Assembly (NCBI GenBank): GCA_029003235.1
Contig: JAQYBZ010000033.1
Coordinates: forward strand, 1-35,260
Length of the DNA: 35,260 nt
Direction: 5' to 3'
Source of the DNA: Bacillota bacterium
Lineage (GTDB): Bacteria; Bacillota; Clostridia; Oscillospirales; Oscillospiraceae
Below the pieces are notes generated by a model. The model searched no databases, was not told the DNA's origin, and saw only the letters and a list, made by a program, of their open reading frames with translations. A program made the translations under genes and the position numbers. How positions within the stretch are numbered: the stretch's first letter is position 1; each line of letters opens with the position of its first letter. Of this stretch, positions 16,595 to 26,449 are shown in pieces.

Positions 16595-17028
16595 ACATCC
16601 TGGTGATCAACGGACCGAATCTGAATCTTCTGGGTGTCCGGGAGCCGGACATTTACGGCAAAAACACCTATGAAGAGCTGGTGGAGCTGATCCGCCGCCA
16701 CTGTCAGGCGCGGGGGATCGGGGTCACCTTTTTCCAGTCCAACCATGAGGGCGCCATTGTAGACGAGATTCAGAGCGCCTACGGAAAGCAGGACGGATTG
16801 GTCATCAACCCCGCAGCCTACACCCACACCAGCATTGCCATCCCCGACGCCATTAAGGCCGTGGGGCTTCCGGCGGTGGAGGTGCATATTTCCGACATCC
16901 AAGCCCGGGAAGCCTACCGCAGCCATTCCTTTGCCTCCGAGGCCTGTATCGCCACCATCTGCGGCAGAGGCTTTCAGGGGTATCTGGATGCCGTCGACCT
17001 GCTGGAAGAACGGCTCAAAACGCAGTGA
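16591..17028 (+). CDS. aroQ: Type II 3-dehydroquinate dehydratase
   Basis: [23 protein letters not shown]..., '[15 protein letters not shown]', '[17 protein letters not shown]', 'VEVHISD'; ATGA overlap. Confidence 0.96.
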   Translation: [145 protein letters not shown]

Positions 17029-17039
17029 TCTGCCTGACG

Positions 17040-17084
17040 GATCCCCGCCGGAGCCCCTGCAAAAGGGAGGTTTCGGCGGGGATC
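17040..17084 (+). terminator. Hairpin at the end of the aro operon (no adjacent U-tract)
   Basis: GATCCCCGCCG/CGGCGGGGATC 11-bp perfect inverted repeat; U-tract absent on + strand. Confidence 0.4.
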
Positions 17085-17136
17085 GCCGCGCCCTGACGAA
17101 AAACAGAAAAAATATGAAAAAAAGAAGAAAAAATTC

Positions 17137-17165
17137 TTGACATTCACGGCTGCGTGGATTATTAT
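17137..17165 (+). promoter_or_regulatory. Sigma-A-type promoter of the S10 ribosomal protein operon
   Basis: TTGACA-17 bp-TATTAT. Confidence 0.8.
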
Positions 17166-17210
17166 ATACGAGCGCGCGAAATGGATTCCCTGCGCGCAAA
17201 TTGCGATGAA

Positions 17211-17338
17211 GCAGGAGATTGCGCCGAAAGGCGGTAACTTCTGCGGAGTATGTCCGGTCATCGGGCGGCTGAGAGTATCTGATCCCAGCGTATATCGCTG
17301 AGGCAGGATTCGGCCGGCAAACGTCGGCCATTTTTCTT
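17211..17338 (+). promoter_or_regulatory. Structured S10 operon leader with internal terminator-like hairpin
   Basis: GAAA-capped hairpin 17211-17244; CAGCG-tatat-CGCTG 17286-17300; GGCCGGC-aaac-GTCGGCC 17312-17329 followed by aTTTTTCTT. Confidence 0.65.
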
Positions 17339-17438
17339 GCAGCGGAGTGATACGCACGGCAAAGCGGACGGAAAACTCTCGACCGTACCCAGCAAGACAG
17401 AAACACTGAGTACGAATTTTTAGGAGGAAACAGTTACT

Positions 17439-17750
17439 ATGGCAAACCAGGAAATGATCAGAATACGCCTGAAGGCTTATGATCATCAGCTCATCGACTC
17501 CAGCGCAGAAAAGATCGTGGAAACGGCAAAGCGCAACGGCGCCAGCGTTTCCGGCCCCATCCCTCTTCCCACCAAGAAAGAGGTCGTTACCATTCTCCGT
17601 GCTGTTCACAAGTACAAGGATTCCCGTGAGCAGTTCGAGCGCAGAACCCATAAGAGACTGATCGATATTCTCAACCCCAACCAGAAGACCGTGGAGGCGC
17701 TCATGTCTCTGGATCTTCCCGCAGGCGTTGAGATTGAGATAAAGCTGTAA
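17439..17750 (+). CDS. rpsJ: 30S ribosomal protein S10
   Basis: [45 protein letters not shown]. Confidence 0.98.
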   Translation: MANQEMIRIRLKAYDHQLIDSSAEKIVETAKRNGASVSGPIPLPTKKEVVTILRAVHKYKDSREQFERRTHKRLIDILNPNQKTVEALMSLDLPAGVEIEIKL

Positions 17751-17876
17751 TACATTATTAAATATTGCAGCGTACCCGCCGCAGTCCGTCATCAGGATGG
17801 ACGGGTCAAGTTGACAGACCTCCGGTTGCCCAATGACCGCGTATGTCAACCAATAACCTAAAAAGGAGTAAAAAAC

Positions 17877-18599
17877 ATGCAGAAAGCAATCATCGGCAAG
17901 AAAGTGGGCATGACCCAGATCTTCGATGAAGCTGGCCACGCGATCCCTGTTACGGTCATCGAAGCAGGACCCTGCGTCGTCACGCAGAAGAAGACAATGG
18001 AAAACGACGGCTATGTTTCCGTGCAGTTGGGCTATGAGGACGTCAAAGAGTCCAAGCTGTCCAAGCCGGAGGCCGGCCATCTGAAGAAGGCAGGCACTGC
18101 CTTCAAAAGACACCTGAAAGAATTCAAGCTGGAAAAAGCGGCCGACATGAACGTAGGCGACGAGATCAAGGCGGATGTGTTCGCCAGCGGCGACCATGTG
18201 GACGTCACCGGCATCTCCAAAGGCCATGGCTATCAGGGCGTTATCAAGAGATGGGGCGCACAGCGCACGCCCACCAGCCACGGCGGCGGCCCGGTTCATC
18301 GCCATGCCGGCTCCATGGGCTCCTGCTCCGATCCCTCCCGTATCTTCAAGGGCAAGATCGGCGCCGGCCAGATGGGCGTTGAGCAGTGCACCGTTCAGAA
18401 TCTCGACGTGGTTAAGGTCGACGCTGACCTGAACATGATCGTGGTTCGCGGCGCCATCCCCGGCCCCAAGGGCGGTATCGTCTACATCAAGAACACGGTC
18501 AAGACGATCCATGTCGCCAAGGGCGAGGCTGGCATCAGCAACAACCCGCAGAAGGCTTCCGCCCGTGTCAACCCGCAGAAGGCTTCCGCAAGAGGCTAA
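17877..18599 (+). CDS. rplC: 50S ribosomal protein L3
   Basis: [16 protein letters not shown]...; [12 protein letters not shown]. Confidence 0.98.
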   Translation: MQKAIIGKKVGMTQIFDEAGHAIPVTVIEAGPCVVTQKKTMENDGYVSVQLGYEDVKESKLSKPEAGHLKKAGTAFKRHLKEFKLEKAADMNVGDEIKADVFASGDHVDVTGISKGHGYQGVIKRWGAQRTPTSHGGGPVHRHAGSMGSCSDPSRIFKGKIGAGQMGVEQCTVQNLDVVKVDADLNMIVVRGAIPGPKGGIVYIKNTVKTIHVAKGEAGISNNPQKASARVNPQKASARG

Positions 18600-18618
18600 G
18601 GAAAGGAGAGCTTGAATC

Positions 18619-19239
18619 ATGAAAACCAATGTTTATGATATGACCGGCAAGCAGGTCGGCGAGGTTGAGCTTTCCGAATCCATTTTCGGCATCGAGCCCA
18701 ACGTTTCCGTCATGCACGACGTAGTCAAGAATCACCTGGCCAACTGCCGTCAGGGCACCCAGAGCGCACTGACCAGAGCCGAGGTCTCCGGCGGCGGCAG
18801 AAAGCCCTGGAGACAGAAGGGCACCGGCCACGCCCGTCAGGGCAGCACCCGGGCTCCCCAGTGGACCCACGGCGGCATCGTCTTCGCTCCCAAGCCCAGA
18901 GATTACAGCTACACCCTCAACAAGAAGGTGCGCAGACTGGCGCTCAAGAGCGCGCTGAGCGCGAAGGCAGCCGACGAAAACATCATCGTCATCGACTCCA
19001 TCAAGATGGACGAGATCAAGACCAAGACCTTTAAGGCTTTCCTTGACGCTGTCAAGGTTGACCGCAAGGCGCTGGTCGTCACTGCAGAAGCTGACGAGCT
19101 GGTTGTCAAGAGCGCCCGGAACATTCCCGGCGTCAAGACCACCTTTGCAAACCTCATCAACGTTTACGACATCCTCAATGCGGACAAGTTTGTGGTTGAT
19201 AAGGCAGCTCTTGCAAAGATCGAGGAGGTATTCGCATAA
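18619..19239 (+). CDS. rplD: 50S ribosomal protein L4
   Basis: 'PWRQKGTGHARQGSTRAPQWTHGGIVFAPKPRDYSY'. Confidence 0.98.
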   Translation: MKTNVYDMTGKQVGEVELSESIFGIEPNVSVMHDVVKNHLANCRQGTQSALTRAEVSGGGRKPWRQKGTGHARQGSTRAPQWTHGGIVFAPKPRDYSYTLNKKVRRLALKSALSAKAADENIIVIDSIKMDEIKTKTFKAFLDAVKVDRKALVVTAEADELVVKSARNIPGVKTTFANLINVYDILNADKFVVDKAALAKIEEVFA

Positions 19240-19535
19240 TGAAGAGTGCATACGATATCATCCTGAAGCCTGTCATCACCGAACAGTCCATGGAAGCGGC
19301 GGACGCCAAGAAGTACGTCTTCTTTGTGGACGTCAACGCCAAGAAGCCTGAAATCAAGGCTGCTGTGGAGGAAATCTTCGGCGTGCAGGTCGAGAAGGTC
19401 AACACCCTTCGCATGGAAGGCAAGAAGAAGCGCCAGGGCGCATATCCCCAGGGCCGCAGAGCCTCCTACAAGAAGGCAATGGTCAAGCTGACCGCAGATT
19501 CCAAGGCCATCGAGTTCTTCGAAGGTATGGTCTAA
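19239..19535 (+). CDS. rplW: 50S ribosomal protein L23
   Basis: 'DIILKPVITEQSMEA...KYVFFVDVNAKKPEIKAAVEEIFGVQVEKVNT'. Confidence 0.98.
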   Translation: MKSAYDIILKPVITEQSMEAADAKKYVFFVDVNAKKPEIKAAVEEIFGVQVEKVNTLRMEGKKKRQGAYPQGRRASYKKAMVKLTADSKAIEFFEGMV

Positions 19536-19565
19536 TTCAAATCTCAAAAAGGAGCGTAACGCGAA

Positions 19566-20402
19566 ATGGCAATTAAGACTTTTAAGCCTTATACCCCCGC
19601 CAGAAGAAACATGACTGTTTCCGCTTTCGAGGGTGTGGATAAGAAGGCAAAACCCGAACGCGGCCTGGTTGAGACTCTGAAGAAGAACTCCGGCCGCAAC
19701 AGCTACGGCAGAATCACCGTCCGTCATCGCGGCGGCGGCAACAAGCGCAAGTTCAGAATCATCGACTTCAGACGCGACAAGCTGGATATGCCGGCCACCG
19801 TCCTGCGTCTTGAGTATGATCCCATGCGCAGCGCTTATATCGCGCTGGTGGAATACGAAGACGGCGAGCACAGATACATTCTGGCGCCTGTCGGCCTGAA
19901 GGCCGGCGACAAGGTCGTCTCCTCCGCCACTGCGGATATCAAGCCGGGCAACTGCCTGCCCATCGCCAACATCCCCGTTGGTACCATCATTCACAACATC
20001 GAGCTTCAGCCCGGCCGCGGCGCACAGCTTGTCCGTTCCGCCGGTGCCGCTGCACAGCTCATGGCCAAGGAGACGGAGCTGGCTCAGGTCAGAATGCCCT
20101 CTGGCGAGTTCCGCTATGTGCGTCTGAACTGCAAGGCCAGCATTGGTCAGGTCGGCAACGTGGACCACTCCAACATCCATCTGGGCAAGGCCGGTCGTGT
20201 CCGCCACATGGGCATCCGTCCCACGGTTCGCGGCTCTGTCATGAACCCCAATGACCACCCCCACGGCGGCGGCGAAGGCCGCGCACCCGTTGGCCGTCCC
20301 GGCCCCGTCACTCCCTGGGGCAAGCCTGCTATGGGTTATAAGACGCGCAAGAAGAAGAACCCCACCAACAAGTTCATCATCAAGCGCAGAAACGGCAAGT
20401 AA
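19566..20402 (+). CDS. rplB: 50S ribosomal protein L2
   Basis: '[21 protein letters not shown]...[34 protein letters not shown]'. Confidence 0.98.
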   Translation: MAIKTFKPYTPARRNMTVSAFEGVDKKAKPERGLVETLKKNSGRNSYGRITVRHRGGGNKRKFRIIDFRRDKLDMPATVLRLEYDPMRSAYIALVEYEDGEHRYILAPVGLKAGDKVVSSATADIKPGNCLPIANIPVGTIIHNIELQPGRGAQLVRSAGAAAQLMAKETELAQVRMPSGEFRYVRLNCKASIGQVGNVDHSNIHLGKAGRVRHMGIRPTVRGSVMNPNDHPHGGGEGRAPVGRPGPVTPWGKPAMGYKTRKKKNPTNKFIIKRRNGK

Positions 20403-20416
20403 GGAGGAAATGAAAT

Positions 20417-20692
20417 ATGAGCAGAAGCATTAAGAAAGGCCCCTTTGTTGCTCCCGAGCTGATGAAGCGCGTTGAAGAGCTGAACAAGACCGGCGAAAAG
20501 AAGGTTCTTAAGACCTGGTCCAGAGCCTCCACCATTTTCCCCTCCTTCGTTGGCCACACGTTCGCAGTGCATGACGGCCGCAAGCATGTTCCCGTCTATG
20601 TGACTGAGGATATGGTTGGTCATAAGCTGGGCGAGTTCGTCCCCACCAGAACCTTCCGGGGTCACTCCGGCAGCAAGACCGCTAACGCGTAA
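20417..20692 (+). CDS. rpsS: 30S ribosomal protein S19
   Basis: '[23 protein letters not shown]...[18 protein letters not shown]'. Confidence 0.98.
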   Translation: MSRSIKKGPFVAPELMKRVEELNKTGEKKVLKTWSRASTIFPSFVGHTFAVHDGRKHVPVYVTEDMVGHKLGEFVPTRTFRGHSGSKTANA

Positions 20693-20709
20693 TAGGAGGA
20701 GAGATAACA

Positions 20710-21045
20710 ATGGAAGCAAGAGCATATTTGAAGTATCTGCGTATCTCCCCCCGCAAGGTGAAGATCCTTTGCGATCTGATTCGCGGCAAGGATGCAGAAA
20801 CCGCATGTGCATATATTGAGCAGACCCCCAAGGCAGCCTCCGAGCCCGTGCTCAAGCTCCTCAAGAGCGCCATGGCAAATGCGGAAACGAACCATCATAT
20901 GGACAGAGACAAGCTGTACGTTTCCACCGCAGTTGCCGATCCGGGCCCCACGCTGAAGCGCGGCATGCCCAGAGCACGGGGCAGATACAATCGCATTCTT
21001 AAGAGAACCACGCACCTCACCATCGGCGTGAGCGAGCGGGACTAA
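20710..21045 (+). CDS. rplV: 50S ribosomal protein L22
   Basis: '[26 protein letters not shown]...[27 protein letters not shown]'. Confidence 0.98.
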   Translation: MEARAYLKYLRISPRKVKILCDLIRGKDAETACAYIEQTPKAASEPVLKLLKSAMANAETNHHMDRDKLYVSTAVADPGPTLKRGMPRARGRYNRILKRTTHLTIGVSERD

Positions 21046-21058
21046 GCAGGAGGTTACT

Positions 21059-21886
21059 ATGGGACAGAAAGTTAATCCCCATGGATTGCGCGTTGGCGTG
21101 ATCAAGGATTGGGACTCTCGTTGGTATGCCCGTGAGGATAAGGTTGGCGATCTGGTCGTCGAGGATTACAACATCAGAAAGTACCTCAAGTCCAGCCTGT
21201 ATTCCGCCGGCATCGCCAAGATCGAGATTGAAAGAGACAACGCAAAGGTCAAGATCAACATCCACTGCTCCCGTCCCGGTGTTGTCATCGGCAAGGGCGG
21301 CACGGAGATCGAAAAGCTGCGCCAGAAGGTGCAGCAGATGATTGGCAAGAACGTGGTGCTCAACATCGTTGAGATCCGCAGCCCGGACCTCAATGCACAG
21401 CTTGTGGCTGAGAACATTGCCGCCCAGTTGGAGAAGAGAATCTCCTTCCGCCGCGCAATGAAGCAGGCCATGCAGAGAGCCACCAGACTGGGCGCAAAGG
21501 GCATCAAGTGCTCCTGCGGCGGCCGTCTGGGCGGCGCGGAAATCGCAAGAAGCGAGTCCTATCATGAGGGCACCATCCCCCTGCAGACCCTCCGCGCAGA
21601 CATCGACTACGGCTTTGCCGAGGCCAATACCACCTACGGCAAGATCGGCTGCAAGGTCTGGATCTATAAGGGCGAAGTTCTCAACACCACCCTGCGCGCG
21701 GCAAATCCGGAGCCCGTCAAGCGTGAGCGCAGAGACGGCGACCGCAGAGGCCGCAGACCCTACGGCGACCGCAGAGACGGCGGCAGACCGTACAACGGCG
21801 AGCGCAGATCTTACAACAACGGCGAACGCAGACCCTATAACGGTGAACGCAAGCCGTTCAACCGTCAGGAAGGAGGCAACCGCTGA
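21059..21886 (+). CDS. rpsC: 30S ribosomal protein S3 with Arg/Gly/Tyr-rich C-terminal extension
   Basis: '[24 protein letters not shown]...' plus KH domain '[16 protein letters not shown]'. Confidence 0.98.
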   Translation: MGQKVNPHGLRVGVIKDWDSRWYAREDKVGDLVVEDYNIRKYLKSSLYSAGIAKIEIERDNAKVKINIHCSRPGVVIGKGGTEIEKLRQKVQQMIGKNVVLNIVEIRSPDLNAQLVAENIAAQLEKRISFRRAMKQAMQRATRLGAKGIKCSCGGRLGGAEIARSESYHEGTIPLQTLRADIDYGFAEANTTYGKIGCKVWIYKGEVLNTTLRAANPEPVKRERRDGDRRGRRPYGDRRDGGRPYNGERRSYNNGERRPYNGERKPFNRQEGGNR

Positions 21887-22320
21887 TGTTAATGCCGAAA
21901 AGAACCAAGTACCGCAAGGTGCAGCGCGGCCGTATGCGCGGCGCAGCCACCCGCGGCAATAAGGTCTCCTATGGTGAATGGGGCATCCAGGCGCAGGAGC
22001 CTGGCTGGATCACCGGCAACCAGATCGAGGCTGCCCGTGTCGCCATGACCCGTTATACCAAGCGTGGCGGCAAAGTTTGGATCAAGATCTTCCCCGACAA
22101 GCCTGTTTCCAAGAAGGCGCTTGGCGTTCGTATGGGTTCCGGCAAGGGCGCGCCCGAATACTGGGTCGCTGTTGTGAAGAACCAGAAGGTCATGTTTGAG
22201 ATCGGCGGCGTTTCCGACGAGGATGCCCGTGAGGCACTCCGTCTGGCACAGCACAAGCTGCCCATCCGGACCAAGATCGTCAAGAAGGAAGACGCAGAAA
22301 CTGAGATTGGTGGTGAATAA
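21886..22320 (+). CDS. rplP: 50S ribosomal protein L16
   Basis: '[19 protein letters not shown]...[37 protein letters not shown]'. Confidence 0.98.
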   Translation: MLMPKRTKYRKVQRGRMRGAATRGNKVSYGEWGIQAQEPGWITGNQIEAARVAMTRYTKRGGKVWIKIFPDKPVSKKALGVRMGSGKGAPEYWVAVVKNQKVMFEIGGVSDEDAREALRLAQHKLPIRTKIVKKEDAETEIGGE

Positions 22321-22321
22321 G

Positions 22322-22516
22322 ATGAAGGCAAAAGAGTTAAGAGATATGACCACCGCTGAGCTGGAAGCTAAGCTCGCCGATCTGAAGAAGGATCTGTTCT
22401 TCCTGCGGATGCAGCATGCAACCAATCAGCTTGACAACCCCAACAAGATCAACGTTGTCAAAAAGGATATTGCCCGCATCAAAACAATTATTCGTGAGAA
22501 AGAGACCGCAATCTGA
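22322..22516 (+). CDS. rpmC: 50S ribosomal protein L29
   Basis: 'MKAKELRDMTTAELEAKLADLKKDLFFLRMQHATNQLDNPNKI'. Confidence 0.97.
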   Translation: MKAKELRDMTTAELEAKLADLKKDLFFLRMQHATNQLDNPNKINVVKKDIARIKTIIREKETAI

Positions 22517-22530
22517 GGAGGTAAAGCAAA

Positions 22531-22794
22531 ATGAGTGAAAATACAAGAGCTTTCCGCAAAACCAGGGTTGGCCGGGTCGTCTCCGATAAGATGGACAAGA
22601 CCATCGTGGTTGCTGTGGAAGATAGCGTCCAGCATCCGCTGTACAATAAGATCATCAAGAGAACTTACAAGCTCAAGGCTCATGACGAGAAGAACGAGTG
22701 CGGCGTAGGCGACACCGTCAAGGTCATGGAGACCCGCCCCCTGTCCAAGGACAAGAGATGGAGACTTGTAGAGATCATCGAAAAGGCTAAGTAA
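22531..22794 (+). CDS. rpsQ: 30S ribosomal protein S17
   Basis: '[45 protein letters not shown]'. Confidence 0.98.
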   Translation: MSENTRAFRKTRVGRVVSDKMDKTIVVAVEDSVQHPLYNKIIKRTYKLKAHDEKNECGVGDTVKVMETRPLSKDKRWRLVEIIEKAK

Positions 22795-22808
22795 GGAGGT
22801 CGACAACA

Positions 22809-23177
22809 TTGATTCAGGCTGAAACTTATCTGAAGGTTGCCGACAATACCGGCGCCAAGGAAATCAAGACCATTCGTGTCCTGGGCGGCTCCAAGCGCAA
22901 GTTCGGCAACATCGGCGACGTGGTCGTCGCGTCCGTGCGCAAGGCTGCTCCCGGCGGCACAGTGAAGAAGGGCGACGTCGTCCGCGCGGTGATCGTCCGC
23001 ACGGCCAAGGGCACCCGTCGTGCAGACGGCACCTACGTCCGTTTCGACGAGAACGCTGCCGTCATTATCAAGGATGACAAGAGCCCCAGCGGTACCCGTA
23101 TTTTTGGGCCGGTTGCCAGAGAGCTTCGTGACAAGGGCTTCATGAAGATCTGCAGCCTGGCTCCCGAAACTGTTTAA
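22809..23177 (+). CDS. rplN: 50S ribosomal protein L14 (TTG start)
   Basis: '[46 protein letters not shown]'. Confidence 0.98.
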   Translation: MIQAETYLKVADNTGAKEIKTIRVLGGSKRKFGNIGDVVVASVRKAAPGGTVKKGDVVRAVIVRTAKGTRRADGTYVRFDENAAVIIKDDKSPSGTRIFGPVARELRDKGFMKICSLAPETV

Positions 23178-23190
23178 TAGGGGGACCAAA

Positions 23191-23499
23191 ATGAACATTA
23201 AGAAAAACGATACTGTGGTTGTCCTGTCCGGCAAGGATAAGGGCAAGAAGGGCAAGGTCAAAACTGCCATGCCCAAGGAAAACAAGCTCATCGTGGAAGG
23301 CGTCAACATGGCTACCTGCCATGTCAAGCCCCGCAAGCAGGGTGAAGAAGGCGGCATCATCCGCAAGGAGATCCCCATTCGTGCAGACAAGGTCATGCTG
23401 GTCTGCCCCAAGTGCGGCAAGCCCACCCGTGTTGGCCACAAGCTTCTTGAAAACGGCGACAAGGTTCGCGCCTGCAAGAAGTGCGGCGAAATCATGTAA
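23191..23499 (+). CDS. rplX: 50S ribosomal protein L24
   Basis: '[37 protein letters not shown]'. Confidence 0.98.
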   Translation: MNIKKNDTVVVLSGKDKGKKGKVKTAMPKENKLIVEGVNMATCHVKPRKQGEEGGIIRKEIPIRADKVMLVCPKCGKPTRVGHKLLENGDKVRACKKCGEIM

Positions 23500-23513
23500 G
23501 GAGGAGACGAAAG

Positions 23514-24053
23514 ATGCCTAGACTGAAAACCAAGTATAATGACGAAATCGCTCCTGCTCTCATGAAGAAGTTCCAGTACAAGAGCGTCATGCAGATCCCC
23601 AGACTGGACAAGGTCATTGTCAACGTGGGCTGCGGCGAGTCCAAGGGCAACGCCAAGGAGATCGAGGCCATCTGTTCCCAGATCGCCCAGATCACCGGCC
23701 AGAAGCCCGTTGTCACCAAGGCACGCAAGTCTGTTGCAAACTTCCATGTGCGTGAAGGCGAGGACGTGGGCGTGAAGGTCACCCTGCGCGGCGACAAGAT
23801 GTGGGAGTTCCTGGACAAGTTCTTCAGCGTTGCGCTGCCCCGTGTCCGCGACTTCCGCGGCATCAACCCCAACTCCTTCGACGGCCGCGGCAACTATGCC
23901 CTGGGCCTGAAGGAACAGCTCATCTTCCCTGAGATCGAGTACGACAAGGTGGACAAGATCCGCGGCATGAACATCTGCATCTGCACCACCGCCAACACCG
24001 ACGAAGAAGCGAAAGAGCTGCTGACCCTCATTGGCGCTCCGTTCTACGCTTAA
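23514..24053 (+). CDS. rplE: 50S ribosomal protein L5
   Basis: '[39 protein letters not shown]'. Confidence 0.98.
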   Translation: MPRLKTKYNDEIAPALMKKFQYKSVMQIPRLDKVIVNVGCGESKGNAKEIEAICSQIAQITGQKPVVTKARKSVANFHVREGEDVGVKVTLRGDKMWEFLDKFFSVALPRVRDFRGINPNSFDGRGNYALGLKEQLIFPEIEYDKVDKIRGMNICICTTANTDEEAKELLTLIGAPFYA

Positions 24054-24069
24054 GCAGGAGGAAGATACT

Positions 24070-24255
24070 ATGGCAAGAAAAGCTATGATTCTCAAGCAGC
24101 AGAAGGAAGCAAAGTATTCCTCCCGCCGTTATAACCGCTGCAAGATCTGCGGCAGACCCCACGCCTACCTGCGCGACTACGGCATCTGCCGTATCTGCTT
24201 CCGCGAGCTGGCCTACAAGGGCGAGATCCCCGGCGTGCGCAAGGCAAGCTGGTAA
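24070..24255 (+). CDS. rpsN: 30S ribosomal protein S14, zinc-binding type (61 aa)
   Basis: '[61 protein letters not shown]', CxxC...CxxC. Confidence 0.97.
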   Translation: MARKAMILKQQKEAKYSSRRYNRCKICGRPHAYLRDYGICRICFRELAYKGEIPGVRKASW

Positions 24256-24283
24256 AAATTGACCCAGCGATTCTAATGTAATC

Positions 24284-24352
24284 CGGACATCAGAAGTCAG
24301 AGGAACATGGAGCCGCCTGGCGGCTTGCATTCCTCTGATACTCCGGTGTCTG
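24284..24352 (+). promoter_or_regulatory. Candidate S8 autoregulatory element mimicking 16S rRNA helix 21
   Basis: AAGTCAGA (24294-24301) and TCTGATACT (24334-24342) match E. coli 16S 595-602 and 636-644, embedded in a long near-continuous stem with GCCGC-ctg-GCGGC tip; directly upstream of rpsH. Confidence 0.75.
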
Positions 24353-24391
24353 AACGGGTATAGCCCGTAACTTCAAAATGGAGGTAACAAC

Positions 24392-24790
24392 ATGCATATC
24401 ACTGATCCGGTTGCAGACATGCTGACCAGAATCCGGAACGCAAACTCTGCAAAGCACGACACCGTGGACGTCCCTGCTTCCAACCTGAAGAAGTCCATCG
24501 CTCAGATCCTTCTGGACGAAGGCTACATCAAGTCCTACACGGTTGAGGACAACGGGAACCAGGGCGTGATCCACATCACTCTGAAGTATCTCGGCAACAA
24601 AGAGAAGGCCATCTGCGGTCTTCGCCGCGTGTCCAAGCCCGGCCTGCGCGTCTACGCAGGCGCCGATGAGCTGCCCAAGGTGCTCAAGGGTCTTGGCATC
24701 GCAATCATTTCCACATCCCGGGGCGTTATGACCGACAAGGCCGCAAGAGCGGCACATATCGGCGGCGAAGTCCTGGCGTTTGTCTGGTAA
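24392..24790 (+). CDS. rpsH: 30S ribosomal protein S8
   Basis: '[40 protein letters not shown]...[27 protein letters not shown]'. Confidence 0.98.
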   Translation: MHITDPVADMLTRIRNANSAKHDTVDVPASNLKKSIAQILLDEGYIKSYTVEDNGNQGVIHITLKYLGNKEKAICGLRRVSKPGLRVYAGADELPKVLKGLGIAIISTSRGVMTDKAARAAHIGGEVLAFVW

Positions 24791-24803
24791 GGGAGGTAAC
24801 ACT

Positions 24804-25352
24804 ATGTCTAGAATCGGCAAAATGCCTATTACCGTACCGGCAGGCGTGGACGTCGACATTGCAGAAAACAATGTCGTGACTGTCAAGAGCTCCAAGGGAA
24901 CTTTGACCCGCACATTCCATTCCGGTATGATCATCAAGCAGGACGGCAACACCATCACGGTGGAGCGTCCCAACGACGAGCATCTGTATAAGAGTCTGCA
25001 TGGCCTGACCCGCTCTCTGCTCAGCAACATGATCGTCGGCCTTGACAAGGGCTTCGCCAAGGAGCTGGAAGTCAACGGTGTCGGCTACAGAGCAGCCATG
25101 GAGGGCAAGCAGCTCGTGATGAACCTGGGCTTCTCCCATCAGGTCAAGATGGAAGCCCCCGAGGGCATCGAGATTGAAGTCCCGTCCCCCAACAAGATCG
25201 TCATCAAGGGCTATGACAAGCAGGCTGTCGGCCAGTTCGCGGCCGAAGTAAGAGGCAAGAGACCGCCCGAACCCTATAAGGGCAAGGGTATCAAGTACGC
25301 CAACGAAGTCATCCGTCATAAGGAAGGCAAGACTGGCGCTGCGAAGAAATAA
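24804..25352 (+). CDS. rplF: 50S ribosomal protein L6
   Basis: '[19 protein letters not shown]...[25 protein letters not shown]'. Confidence 0.98.
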   Translation: MSRIGKMPITVPAGVDVDIAENNVVTVKSSKGTLTRTFHSGMIIKQDGNTITVERPNDEHLYKSLHGLTRSLLSNMIVGLDKGFAKELEVNGVGYRAAMEGKQLVMNLGFSHQVKMEAPEGIEIEVPSPNKIVIKGYDKQAVGQFAAEVRGKRPPEPYKGKGIKYANEVIRHKEGKTGAAKK

Positions 25353-25366
25353 GGAGGTGTGCCATT

Positions 25367-25726
25367 ATGGTTAAAAAGATCGATAAGAAAGCTCAGCGCG
25401 TGAGACGTCATACCAGAGTGCGCGGCAAGATCTCCGGCACGCCCGAAAGACCTCGCCTGAATGTTTTCAGAAGCAATGCAAACATTTATGCACAGATCAT
25501 CGACGATGTAAACGGAGTCACTTTGGCTTCCGCTTCCACACTGGAAAAAGAGTTCGAAGGTGCAACCGGCAACGCAGAGGCTGCCAAGAAGGTTGGCCTG
25601 AAGCTGGCCGAGCGCGCCAAGGACAAGGGCATCAGCGCGGTCGTATTCGACCGCGGCGGCTATATCTATCACGGCCGTGTTGCTGCTCTGGCCGAGGGCG
25701 CCCGTGAAGGCGGACTCGAGTTTTAA
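25367..25726 (+). CDS. rplR: 50S ribosomal protein L18
   Basis: '[37 protein letters not shown]'. Confidence 0.98.
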   Translation: MVKKIDKKAQRVRRHTRVRGKISGTPERPRLNVFRSNANIYAQIIDDVNGVTLASASTLEKEFEGATGNAEAAKKVGLKLAERAKDKGISAVVFDRGGYIYHGRVAALAEGAREGGLEF

Positions 25727-25740
25727 GAGGAGGAAGAAAA

Positions 25741-26253
25741 ATGGCTTATAGAAAAGATGCAGCAGAATCTACTGCTCCTGAAATGATCGAAAAGGTTGTC
25801 TACCTGAACCGTGTTTCCAAGACGGTCAAGGGCGGCCGTGTCATGAAGTTCTCCGCGCTGGTCGTGGTGGGCGACGGCAAGGGTCTTGTGGGCTACGGCC
25901 TGGGCAAGGCTGCCGAAGTCTCCGAGGCCATCCTCAAGGGCATTGCCAATGCCAAGAAAAACATGGTCACCATCAGCCTTTCCGGCACCACCATTCCCCA
26001 CGAAGTCATCGGTGTTTACGGCGCTGGCTCCGTTCTCATGAAGCCCGCTGCCGTTGGTACCGGCGTCATCGCCGGCGGCGCTGTCCGTGCGGTCATGGAA
26101 GCTGCCGGTATCACCAATATCCGTACCAAGTGCCTGCGTTCCAACAACCCGCAGAACGTAGTCAAGGCAACCATGCAGGGTCTGATGAGCCTGCGCAGCC
26201 CCGAGCAGGTGGCTGCTACCCGCGGCAAGACCGTGGAAGAAATTGTAGGTTAA
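25741..26253 (+). CDS. rpsE: 30S ribosomal protein S5
   Basis: '[44 protein letters not shown]'. Confidence 0.98.
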   Translation: MAYRKDAAESTAPEMIEKVVYLNRVSKTVKGGRVMKFSALVVVGDGKGLVGYGLGKAAEVSEAILKGIANAKKNMVTISLSGTTIPHEVIGVYGAGSVLMKPAAVGTGVIAGGAVRAVMEAAGITNIRTKCLRSNNPQNVVKATMQGLMSLRSPEQVAATRGKTVEEIVG

Positions 26254-26266
26254 GGAGGGCTATAAA

Positions 26267-26449
26267 ATGGCAAAGCTGAAAATCACACTGGTAAAAAGCC
26301 TGAATGGCCGTCTCCAGAAGCACATCGCAACGGCGGAATCTCTTGGCCTGCGCAAGATCGGCCAGCAGACCATCCAGCCGGACAACACCCAGACCCGCGG
26401 CAAGATTGCCAAGATCGGCTATCTGCTGCAGGTTACCGAAGTAGAATAA
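26267..26449 (+). CDS. rpmD: 50S ribosomal protein L30
   Basis: '[40 protein letters not shown]'. Confidence 0.97.
   Translation: MAKLKITLVKSLNGRLQKHIATAESLGLRKIGQQTIQPDNTQTRGKIAKIGYLLQVTEVE

Noticed and set aside
21715-21883. CRISPR-like or VNTR array suggested by repeated 'gagcgcaga' units
   Set aside because: In-frame coding repeats inside the rpsC tail, short irregular units, no spacers
22680-24095. 471-aa minus-strand ORF across rpsQ-rplE
   Set aside because: Antisense to highly conserved ribosomal genes; composition artefact
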